Source: Clostridiaceae bacterium
GTDB lineage: Bacteria; Bacillota; Clostridia; Clostridiales; Clostridiaceae
DNA length: 64,000 bases
Assembly (NCBI GenBank): GCA_902363375.1
Contig: CABIZX010000002.1
Location: 715,699 to 779,698, forward strand
Direction: 5' to 3'
A model generated the notes under the pieces. The model saw only the letters and a program-made list of their open reading frames with translations. It was not told the DNA's origin and searched no databases. A program made the translations under genes and the position numbers. Of this stretch, positions 18,415 to 25,453 are shown piece after piece (the first letter of the stretch is position 1; the number at the start of each line of letters is the position of its first letter).

Positions 18415-19194
18415 ATGGAATATGTAAAATTAAAAGAATACTGGTTATCAGAAGAACAACATAGCTTTAAAGGATGGGATTTCTCACATCTTGATAAAAG
18501 AACGTCAGAGGAATCTTTACCTTGGAACTATGATGAAATAGTCAGACAATACTTAAATCCTAATTCTATATTATTAGATATGGGAACAGGTGGAGGAGAA
18601 TATTTATTAACTCTAAATCATTCTTATTGTAATACATTTGCTACAGAAGCATATCCACCTAATTTTGAATTTTGTCAAAAGACACTAAAACCATTAGGAA
18701 TTGACGTTAGGCAAGTTTTTAATGATAAGTATTTGCCATTTGAAGGTGAGATGTTTGATATAATAATAAATAGACATGAGGCCTTTGATATAAATGAAGT
18801 TTACCGATTGTTAAAGCCCAATGGTTTATTTATTACACAGCAAGTTGGAGGATTAAATAACAAGGAATTATCAAGGTTTTTAATAAATGATTTTAAAGAA
18901 ATTATTACTAGCGAGCATACCTTAAAAAATAATCTTATGCTAATTCAAAATAAAGGATTGACCATCTTAAAATCAGATGAATATTTTCCAAAGTTGAAAT
19001 TTTTTGATGTAGGAGCATTAGTTTATTTTGCAAAAATTATTGAATGGGAATTTCCGAATTTCTCTGTTGATAGTTGTTTTAAACAATTATGTAAGTTGCA
19101 ATCAATAGTTGAACAACAAGGATTTATTGAAAGCAAAGAGCATAGATTTGTTCTTGTTGCTCAGAAACCTAACTGTGCAGAAGTAAGAATCTAA
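18415..19194 (+). CDS. Class I SAM-dependent methyltransferase with leader-controlled expression
   Basis: A 259-residue methyltransferase. Motif I is LLDMGTGGGEYL (about 54-65), the strand-2 acid is in FATEAYPPN, and the Methyltransf_11-type DIIINRHEAFDINEVYRLLKPNGLFITQQVGG follows. The C-terminal third (about 185-255) is specific and unrecognised. The substrate is unknown. The presence of a leader peptide and switchable hairpins upstream suggests induction by a translation inhibitor, so an rRNA or antibiotic target is possible, but it lacks Erm or Cfr signatures. RBS AAGAGGG is 6 bases before the ATG. Confidence 0.85.
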   Translation: MEYVKLKEYWLSEEQHSFKGWDFSHLDKRTSEESLPWNYDEIVRQYLNPNSILLDMGTGGGEYLLTLNHSYCNTFATEAYPPNFEFCQKTLKPLGIDVRQVFNDKYLPFEGEMFDIIINRHEAFDINEVYRLLKPNGLFITQQVGGLNNKELSRFLINDFKEIITSEHTLKNNLMLIQNKGLTILKSDEYFPKLKFFDVGALVYFAKIIEWEFPNFSVDSCFKQLCKLQSIVEQQGFIESKEHRFVLVAQKPNCAEVRI

Positions 19195-19240
19195 ATCTGT
19201 GATTTGGGTATTCGAACTTATGCAAGGCTAAATAAGAAAA

Positions 19241-19262
19241 GCTTAGTGCGTCAACACTAAGC
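19241..19262 (+). terminator. Stem-loop after the methyltransferase gene
   Basis: GCTTAGTG pairs perfectly with CACTAAGC around a 6-base loop. There is no T tract, so it may protect the 3' end or stop transcription weakly. Confidence 0.4.
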
Positions 19263-19329
19263 AATCCGTAGAACATTTATTTTGTTTTAGGGCTATGGGA
19301 TAAAATTTATGATATGAATTTAAAAGTTT

Positions 19330-19366
19330 AAAGCACCATTCTTGGTCGGATGGGTGCTTTTTTCTT
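19330..19366 (+). terminator. Intrinsic terminator, duplicated block copy B
   Basis: AAAGCACC...GGTGCTTTTTT with downstream sequence CTTTACCATCAACTTCTATA, matching the block at 15861-15920. Confidence 0.75.
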
Positions 19367-19515
19367 TACCATCAACTTCTATATGAATTCCAAGAAATTT
19401 AATCTTTATAATTAATTTAGCAATGAAAAGATTATGTTTTAAAACCAATCTTATAATATAAATAGCAATGGTGCTCTTTATCGTTAATTCAAGCATATTC
19501 AATACTAGCCCCTAA

Positions 19516-19538
19516 CTATGATGAAATATCATCAATAG
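19516..19538 (+). repeat. Conserved stem-loop, second copy
   Basis: CTATGATGA-AATA-TCATCAATAG, with the flank CCCCTAA...GCCCTAG. It matches 6793-6817 in flanks and loop, while the stem differs by paired changes. Confidence 0.5.
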
Positions 19539-19684
19539 CCCTAGAAAGATAAATTGGTAACTAGTTAAGAAAATTTGTCCCTATAAAATTAAATAGTATT
19601 ATATATACAAAAATGGTACAATTAACTTATAATAGTAAGATTTTGTGATTTAAGTTAAATAGAAATTTATGAGGAGGGATTAAA

Positions 19685-19870
19685 TTGTTTGGAAAAGATA
19701 AAAAAGATAAACGATTTGTAATTAAAGAAGAACAATCTTTAGGATTTGGTGCTTTATACGTGGTTGTTGATACTCAGACAGGAGTTAATTATTTAATGAC
19801 TGTTGGAACAGGACAAAATGGTATTACAGCATTGTTAGACTCAGAAGGTAAAGTAATTGTTGACAAGTAA
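19685..19870 (+). CDS. DUF6440-type small protein
   Basis: A 61-residue protein, MFGKDKKDKRF followed by two beta-strand-like segments (LYVVVDTQTGVNYLMTVGTGQNGITALLDSEGKVIV), the pattern of the uncharacterised DUF6440 family. It starts at TTG with GAGGAGGG 7 bases upstream. No function is known. It was once followed by a GNAT gene, whose relic remains just downstream, and a relic of the same gene precedes the intact GNAT at 16048. Confidence 0.8.
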   Translation: MFGKDKKDKRFVIKEEQSLGFGALYVVVDTQTGVNYLMTVGTGQNGITALLDSEGKVIVDK

Positions 19871-19901
19871 GTCGGATTAAATAAGAAAATGTGAGAATTA
19901 A

Positions 19902-19946
19902 CCTATATTAAAGGATGAATATTTAAATAAGAAGGTAATCAAGTAG
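19902..19946 (+). pseudogene. 3' relic of the RimJ/RimL-like GNAT gene
   Basis: CCTATATTAAAGGATGAAT and the following bases match the last 14 codons of the intact gene ending at 16614, and the preceding AATAAGAAA-GAGAATTAAC matches its leader. Everything between is missing, so this is a deletion derivative. Confidence 0.75.
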
Positions 19947-20122
19947 CAACTTGAACGGTCATTAGTGCTAGACAAGAGTAAAAACTATGATACTTAATAA
20001 TCAAAAATTAAAAAGGAATTTCAAAAATACATGATTTTAATTATGATTTTTAACAATAAGTCTAAAGTTATGAAATATGAAAAGTAATCAACCTAAGTTA
20101 TACAGTATAAAGGAGGATATTT

Positions 20123-20584
20123 ATGGACGAGGTAAAGATTATTGAATGGGAAGATAAGTATAGTCAGGACTTTATATCACTGTCTGTTGAGTGGCTTGAA
20201 AAATATGTTTTCGTCGAGCCGGGAGATTTAGAAATTATAAACCATCCCCACGAGGCTGTTCTAAATAACGGCGGTAACATATTTTTTGCAAAATATGGGG
20301 ATAGAGTGATTGGCACAGTTGCTATGATAAAATACGATGACGATACGTTTGAATTGGCCAAGCTAGCAGTCACCGAAGCTTTCAAGGGAATGAAGATCGG
20401 CAATCAACTTATGGAGAGATGTCTGCTATTTGCAAAAGAGAAATCAGCAAAAAAGATTATATTATACACAAATCATAAACTTACACCTGCTATTGGACTG
20501 TACAATAAATATGGATTCAAGGAAGTAGCTCTTGAGAATAACAAGTATTTGGAATCAGATATAAAAATGGTACTTCAGCTATGA
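20123..20584 (+). CDS. GNAT acetyltransferase
   Basis: A 153-residue single-domain acetyltransferase. The acetyl-CoA region is LAKLAVTEAFKGMKIGNQLMERCLLFA (FKGMKIG in place of RGxGxG), followed by YTNHKLTPAIGLYNKYGFKEV, the usual last strands. Base use is a little richer in G+C than the neighbours. RBS AGGAGG is 6 bases upstream. The substrate is unknown; it is monocistronic. Confidence 0.9.
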   Translation: MDEVKIIEWEDKYSQDFISLSVEWLEKYVFVEPGDLEIINHPHEAVLNNGGNIFFAKYGDRVIGTVAMIKYDDDTFELAKLAVTEAFKGMKIGNQLMERCLLFAKEKSAKKIILYTNHKLTPAIGLYNKYGFKEVALENNKYLESDIKMVLQL

Positions 20585-20774
20585 GCTTATTCATGATGGC
20601 AAGTTCCAATTTGTATAGTTAAAGTAATAACATAGCTTTAACTTTTAGTTGCGTCCTATATTTCTTATATTATGAAAGTAAAAAGAAATATTAAATTACT
20701 GATAATACTTTTATACCTTTAAATATGTTATTATATGTATATAAAATGTGAATTTTTTAGAAGGGAATATAACG

Positions 20775-20996
20775 ATGATATTGCTTGATTATTTATTTGG
20801 AGGTGGATTATTAGCCATCTTTATAGGCCTAGTTATTCTATCCCTAATAGTTTCTAGATGGATAACCAACAGAAAAATTAATAATAATGCCATAAAAGGT
20901 GAAGGTATAGTTATTATTGTGAATAGCTTGATTTTAGTTATTAATATGCTTGGCCTAGCACTGTCAGGGTGGTACACTATTTTATTTTACATCTAG
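20775..20996 (+). CDS. Small membrane protein, two helices
   Basis: A 73-residue protein with two hydrophobic segments (LLAIFIGLVILSLIV and IVIIVNSLILVINMLGLAL) separated by a basic loop (SRWITNRKIN). The start at 20775 is chosen because AGAAGGGA is 8 bases upstream. Family not recognised. It precedes another small membrane protein gene by 62 bp, perhaps in one transcript. Confidence 0.65.
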   Translation: MILLDYLFGGGLLAIFIGLVILSLIVSRWITNRKINNNAIKGEGIVIIVNSLILVINMLGLALSGWYTILFYI

Positions 20997-21058
20997 TTAT
21001 ATAATAACTTTAATCATGAATAATATTAAAATGAGGATTAAGAGTAGGAGGTGATAAT

Positions 21059-21280
21059 ATGAATTTAAAAGATAAAAAGGTATTATTTACGATCATTGGA
21101 TGTGTAATTGGGATTATAATAATGATGGTTCCAACATTACTTACAGGATTTTCATATAGAAATAGCAATTCAATGGGAGGACTTCTTACAAGTGAGTTTA
21201 TTATGAGGGGAGCTTCCTATATTATAGGATTATTAGTGATATATGACTCTGTAAAAATGCTAAATAAATTTACAGATTAG
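21059..21280 (+). CDS. Small membrane protein, two helices
   Basis: A 73-residue protein: helix 1 LFTIIGCVIGIIIMMVPTLL, an outer loop rich in Ser/Asn, and helix 2 GASYIIGLLVIYDSVKML. RBS AGGAGGTG is 6 bases upstream of the ATG, so expression is likely. No family is recognised. Confidence 0.7.
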   Translation: MNLKDKKVLFTIIGCVIGIIIMMVPTLLTGFSYRNSNSMGGLLTSEFIMRGASYIIGLLVIYDSVKMLNKFTD

Positions 21281-21342
21281 TTTTAATATTTGAAAATATG
21301 TGATATAATATAGAAAAATGTGCTGAAAGGGGAAAGTGAGTT

Positions 21343-21363
21343 ATGAGACCAGCTAATTGCTAA
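21343..21363 (+). CDS. Leader peptide MRPANC of the ABC-F gene
   Basis: A six-codon ORF behind AAAGGGGAAAGTGAG, 450 bp upstream of an ABC-F gene. Like the leader at 52501 it ends in a cysteine codon directly before the stop. Very short leader ORFs are typical of ribosome-mediated attenuation of ABC-F resistance genes. Confidence 0.55.
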   Translation: MRPANC

Positions 21364-21813
21364 TATTAATTTAAAATCATTTTAAATTTAATATGTATTT
21401 TATAATGAGTAAAAATAAGCCTAATTTTTAGGTTTTATTGTTGTGCTCTTTATGGAATAAGGCATTAGAAGGTAACTTACTTTACTGAATTTAGACATTA
21501 TAGTTTATGGTATATGGTTTAATATATTTTATTAATTGTATAATTGAATTGATATGAACTTATGTGAATGTCGTGTTTATGATATCATGGATAGTTTTTA
21601 TGGGTGCAGTTAATATATAGGATATAGTTAAACTTATGAGTAATAATGTATTTTCAGACTGTAGGAAGACTTTAACTTCTTACAGTTTTTTATTTATAAT
21701 TTTATAGTTAATAATTTAAAACTTGTTTTATATAAATAAATTTTAAAGTTTAGGAAGCTTCTTTTCCTATCCATTTAGAGTTTTGAAGAAAATGGATGAA
21801 AGAAGGAATTTTT
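21364..21813 (+). promoter_or_regulatory. Long attenuator leader of the ABC-F gene
   Basis: A 450-bp untranslated stretch between leader peptide and gene. It holds a small hairpin with T-rich tail at 21417-21438 (AGCCTAA...TTAGGTT) and a strong intrinsic terminator at 21658-21692. No other ORF is convincing, so the length is best explained by RNA-based control. Confidence 0.55.
21658..21692 (+). terminator. Attenuator terminator before the ABC-F gene
   Basis: ACTGTAGGAAG pairs with CTTCTTACAGT (one G-U) and is followed by TTTTTTATTT. Lying inside the leader of the ABC-F gene, it would block expression unless bypassed. Confidence 0.75.
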
Positions 21814-23829
21814 ATGTTTGAATTATCATTAATTAATGTGAAAAAATATATGGAAGCAACCCTTGTCCTTAAGGATATAAGCTTTGAGATATATTCGGGA
21901 GAAAAGGTTGGTATAGTTGGAGTTAATGGAAGTGGAAAAAGCACCATTTTAAAGTTAATTGCAGGAATATTGCCTATGGATTATTGCGTGGGATATCCAG
22001 GAGCTACAAGTCCAGGCTATGATGAAGGCTTTATTAATAAGCCAAGGGAGGCTACTTGTGCTTATCTTGAGCAAATCCCTGAGTATGAAGATGGCATAAA
22101 GGTCTTGGATGTATTAAAATCAGCCTTTGATGAAGTTTATACCATTGAAAAGAAGATGCGTCAGTTAGAAGAAGAAATGAAATACCTAGAGGGAGATAAT
22201 TTAGAGAAAGCATTAAAGCAATACAGTAGCTTAGTTCAAGTTTACGAGGTTAAGGATGGTTATAATACTGAAGAAAAATTAGCTAGGATTTGCACTGGAT
22301 TAAAGTTTACCGAAAGCTTTTTAAATAAGGAGTTTAACCTATTAAGTGGTGGTGAAAAAACTACGGTTATCCTAGGAAAACTTTTAATTGATAACCCAGA
22401 TATATTACTACTAGATGAGCCTACAAATCATCTTGATATGGATTCTATTGAGTGGCTTGAGACTTATCTTAAAGGTTATAGCGGCATTGTAATTATAGTG
22501 TCTCACGATAGATACTTCTTAGATAATGTGGTAACAAAAATTATAGAAATTGAGGATATGGAAAGTAAGACTTATAAAGGAAACTACTCTAGTTATGTAA
22601 AGGAAAAAGAAGAAAATCTCCTTGAGCAAATTCATAACTATAAGCAGCAGCAAAAGGAAATTAAAACTATAGAAAATACTATAAAGGACCTTAGAGATTG
22701 GGCAATAAGGGCAGATAATAATAAATTCTTTAAGAGGGCTGCTAGTTTACAGAAAAAGCTTGATAAAATGAAAAGTAGTGACACTGAAGACAGTAGTAGC
22801 TATAGGGGCAGAGGTGGATATGTAAGAACTGAAAAGCCAAAGCTTGAGAAAAAGACCATGAAGCTAAACTTTAAGGACAGTGAAAGATCTGGTGGTGACA
22901 CCATAAAGGCTATAGGACTATGTAAAGACTTTGTGGATAAGGTTATATTCCGAGATGTGGATTTGTTAGTAAAATTTGGTGAAAGGGTAGCTTTAATTGG
23001 GCCTAATGGAAGTGGAAAAACTACCTTCTTAAAAATGCTTTTAGGGGAGGAAACTCCTGATGAAGGTATAGTAGAATTTGGAGCTAACGTAAAGGTTGGC
23101 TATTTACCTCAAGTTATTACCTTTAATGACGATGAACTTACTGTGCTTCAAGCCTTTAGAGAGGATATTTCCATGGTAGAGGGAAAGGCTCGTGAATACC
23201 TATCAAAGTTTATGTTCTTTGGAAACAGTGTGTTTAAAAAGGTTAAGCATTTATCTGGAGGAGAAAAAATAAGGTTAAAACTTGCTATGCTTTTATATGA
23301 GGATATAAATTTATTAATCCTAGATGAGCCAACAAACCATCTTGATATAGACTCTATTGAAACCTTTGAAGAAGCCTTAGAAGAATTTAAAGGAACAATC
23401 TTATTTATATCCCATGATAGATATTTTATAAATAAAATTAGTGAAAGAGTAGTAGCCATTGAAAATCATGGCTTCAAAAGCTATGCTGGTAATTATGATT
23501 ACTATAAAGAAATCCAAGAAGAGATAAAAAGAAAGATAGAAGCGGAGGCACAAAATAAACTTGAAAAAGATAATAAGCTAAAGAAGAAGGAAGAAAGTAA
23601 AAATGTTAAAAAGCAAAGAAATGTAGATGATGCAAAAAAGAAGGAAGTTGAAAAATCTAAAATTGAAGGAAAGATTCAAAGTCTTGAAAAAGAAATGGAA
23701 GAAATTGATTTAGAAATGGCTGCTCCAGAAATGCATTATGAGGAGCTTAATAAGTTGTATCTCAGAAAAGAAGAATTAAAAGAAGAGCTAGAAGAAGCTA
23801 TGGAAGTATGGGTAAGTCTTAGTTGTTAA
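21814..23829 (+). CDS. ABC-F ribosome-associated ATPase
   Basis: A 671-residue ABC-F protein with two ATPase domains and no membrane part. NBD1 has GVNGSGKST, LSGGEKTTV and LLDEPTNHLD; a charged linker of about 90 residues (ENLLEQIHNYKQQQKEIK onward, the P-site tRNA interaction motif region) follows; NBD2 has GPNGSGKTT, LSGGEKIRLKL and LDEPTNHLD; the last 100 residues are a Lys/Glu coiled coil. ABC-F proteins bind the ribosomal E site; the leader peptide and attenuator suggest an antibiotic-resistance type (CplR-like proteins of clostridia are comparable), but a housekeeping translation factor is possible. The start at 21814 follows AAGGA by 6 bases. Confidence 0.9.
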   Translation: MFELSLINVKKYMEATLVLKDISFEIYSGEKVGIVGVNGSGKSTILKLIAGILPMDYCVGYPGATSPGYDEGFINKPREATCAYLEQIPEYEDGIKVLDVLKSAFDEVYTIEKKMRQLEEEMKYLEGDNLEKALKQYSSLVQVYEVKDGYNTEEKLARICTGLKFTESFLNKEFNLLSGGEKTTVILGKLLIDNPDILLLDEPTNHLDMDSIEWLETYLKGYSGIVIIVSHDRYFLDNVVTKIIEIEDMESKTYKGNYSSYVKEKEENLLEQIHNYKQQQKEIKTIENTIKDLRDWAIRADNNKFFKRAASLQKKLDKMKSSDTEDSSSYRGRGGYVRTEKPKLEKKTMKLNFKDSERSGGDTIKAIGLCKDFVDKVIFRDVDLLVKFGERVALIGPNGSGKTTFLKMLLGEETPDEGIVEFGANVKVGYLPQVITFNDDELTVLQAFREDISMVEGKAREYLSKFMFFGNSVFKKVKHLSGGEKIRLKLAMLLYEDINLLILDEPTNHLDIDSIETFEEALEEFKGTILFISHDRYFINKISERVVAIENHGFKSYAGNYDYYKEIQEEIKRKIEAEAQNKLEKDNKLKKKEESKNVKKQRNVDDAKKKEVEKSKIEGKIQSLEKEMEEIDLEMAAPEMHYEELNKLYLRKEELKEELEEAMEVWVSLSC

Positions 23830-23914
23830 TGATAAGTGTAATTACTGTATAATAGATTGATTATGTGATTATTGTTTTGAAAGTAGCAATAATTATAAAA
23901 CGAAATAATCTCTT

Positions 23915-23954
23915 AAAATACCGTATTATTCGATGGGGAATATGCGGTATTTTA
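23915..23954 (+). terminator. ATACCGTAT-family hairpin, copy 4
   Basis: AAAATACCGTATTATTC pairs with GAATATGCGGTATTTT. It ends the ABC-F transcript. Confidence 0.75.
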
Positions 23955-24054
23955 AAATTAAAATTATACCAAAATTGTGGAAATCAGTGTAACAAAATGG
24001 TGGATATGTTATACTTTTGATACTAAATTAAAATTATTTTAGGAGGATTAAGCA

Positions 24055-24543
24055 ATGCAAAATGTTCGTATTATTGAGATTCCAAAAATGAAGGTTGTTA
24101 CTTCTGGTCCTATCTATACCATGGAGGCCTTCGAGGCATTTAATCAGTGGTTTACTGAATATCACAACTCTCTTTCCTGTGAGTTAACACCTCGTGACTT
24201 TATGTGGTACAACGAGATTAAGCAGGCAACTGAGTGGATATATGCTCTGCCAGCTGGTGCAAAAGAAGAAGACTGTGGCGGATATGAGGTAAAGGAATTT
24301 TCCTTTGGACTTTATGCTGTAGCAGTATGTATTGATGCAGATTTAGACAAGGCAGAGGATTGGAAACGTACACAAGAAGAGATAAAGCAGTGGGTAAATA
24401 GCAGTGAGTTGTTTGAACTTGCTACACCTGATAATGATCCAATAGAACGTTTTAATATGTTTCATATTGTTACTCCAGGCTGGCTCCAAGAGAAGGAATT
24501 CTGTCTAGAAGATATGTATGTACCAATAGTTTTAAAAGAATAG
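24055..24543 (+). CDS. Stand-alone GyrI-like ligand-binding protein
   Basis: A 162-residue GyrI-like protein (MQNVRIIEIPKMKVVTSGP opening; EFSFGLYAVAVCIDAD core strand; DMYVPIVL end), a distant paralogue of the protein at 13130. It has no DNA-binding domain. Family members bind or degrade amphipathic drugs or gyrase-acting toxins; the actual ligand is unknown. RBS AGGAGG is 8 bases upstream. Base composition is slightly richer in G+C than the neighbours. Confidence 0.85.
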   Translation: MQNVRIIEIPKMKVVTSGPIYTMEAFEAFNQWFTEYHNSLSCELTPRDFMWYNEIKQATEWIYALPAGAKEEDCGGYEVKEFSFGLYAVAVCIDADLDKAEDWKRTQEEIKQWVNSSELFELATPDNDPIERFNMFHIVTPGWLQEKEFCLEDMYVPIVLKE

Positions 24544-24545
24544 TA

Positions 24546-24642
24546 AACAAAATATGTTACTAGCATTATGTAAAATATAGAAGAAGCACTTTAATAATAT
24601 AAGTGCTTCTTCTATATTTATATTAGTTTATTTTGCAAAGGC
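24546..24642. repeat. Dispersed palindromic element, copy 2 (full length)
   Basis: Core stem AAATATAGAAGAAGCACTT / AAGTGCTTCTTCTATATTT is perfect over 19 bp around the same loop, TAATAATAT, as copy 1. The right flank TATTAGTTTATTTTGCAAAGG matches copy 1. It separates the convergent GyrI-like and TetR genes and can serve as terminator. Confidence 0.75.
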
Positions 24643-24649
24643 CCCGTTT

Positions 24650-25225
24650 TTATTTAATTATTTCAATTCCATGCAAAATTATATCTTCCGCGAGCTTAGC
24701 CATTTCCTTGGGAGGTTCATTTAACCCATCCTTTAGCCATGATTCAAAAAGCCCAAGGCAACCAGATAGTATAAAACTATAAACATATTCAAATTTATCT
24801 GCTTTTTCTACATTAAATAGTATCATCCAATCCTTAAAACATTTTTCACGAACAACATCCTTTAATTTCTTTACAAAGGCAATGTCACCATTAGTGCTTA
24901 AAAGAACGGTACACATGGGTGCATTTTCTTTTAAAAATATAAAGGCATCTTCAAGAAGAGGAAGGGGCTTACAATTAATTTCTTTAGTTGAATGGGAGTT
25001 CATTACTGTCTTTAATTCTTGTAGCATTTCATTTTCAACCTGCTCCACCATATCAAATATGTCCTTATAATGAAGATAAAAGGTTCCACGATTTAGATCA
25101 ACGTACTCTGTAAGTTCTTTTACAGAAATATCATTCATGCTCTTTTCAAGCATTAACTTTGCTAATCCATCTTTAAGTGATTTCTTTGTTTTTCTTACTC
25201 TTCTATCCTTATTTTTTAACTCCAT
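24650..25225 (-). CDS. TetR/AcrR-family repressor of the adjacent MMPL operon
   Basis: A 191-residue regulator with an N-terminal TetR helix-turn-helix (MNDISVKELTEYVDLNRGTFYLHYKD, about 33-58) and a C-terminal ligand and dimer domain ending with helices of the TetR_C type. It is divergent from the MMPL transporter operon with a 228-bp gap containing two dyads, so it most likely represses that operon and itself. RBS AGGAGGAG precedes the ATG. Confidence 0.9.
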   Translation of the reverse strand: MELKNKDRRVRKTKKSLKDGLAKLMLEKSMNDISVKELTEYVDLNRGTFYLHYKDIFDMVEQVENEMLQELKTVMNSHSTKEINCKPLPLLEDAFIFLKENAPMCTVLLSTNGDIAFVKKLKDVVREKCFKDWMILFNVEKADKFEYVYSFILSGCLGLFESWLKDGLNEPPKEMAKLAEDIILHGIEIIK

Positions 25226-25312
25226 AAACTCCTCCTAATAATCATCTAGTTATTTTTTTAATCAACAATAAATAAAAAATATGTTGAGTAATGCACTGAA
25301 AAAATAAAACTA

Positions 25313-25406
25313 GTATATTAATATACAAATGTGAAAAGTACTGATTATTGATATCTTCCATTGTGATTATTATAATCTATTTATAGTTTCAAATCAACAC
25401 AGTGTT
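25313..25406. promoter_or_regulatory. Candidate TetR operators in the divergent gap
   Basis: GTATATTAATATAC (25313-25326) is a perfect 14-bp palindrome, and AACAC-A-GTGTT (25396-25406) is an 11-bp dyad. Either could be the binding site of the divergent TetR protein. There is no second copy in the window to compare. Confidence 0.4.
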
Positions 25407-25453
25407 TATTTTTGAATTTTTGTTGAAATAGTTATAGAAAGGAATGAGAAGAA

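Larger units (their letters stand above)
19195..19684 (+). other. Intergenic stretch: start of duplicated block copy B
   Basis: Includes the stem-loop at 19241, the terminator at 19330-19366 shared with 15861, a conserved hairpin at 19516-19538 shared with 6793, and a promoter region with ATTAACTTATAATAG matching the one at 15935. Confidence 0.55.
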
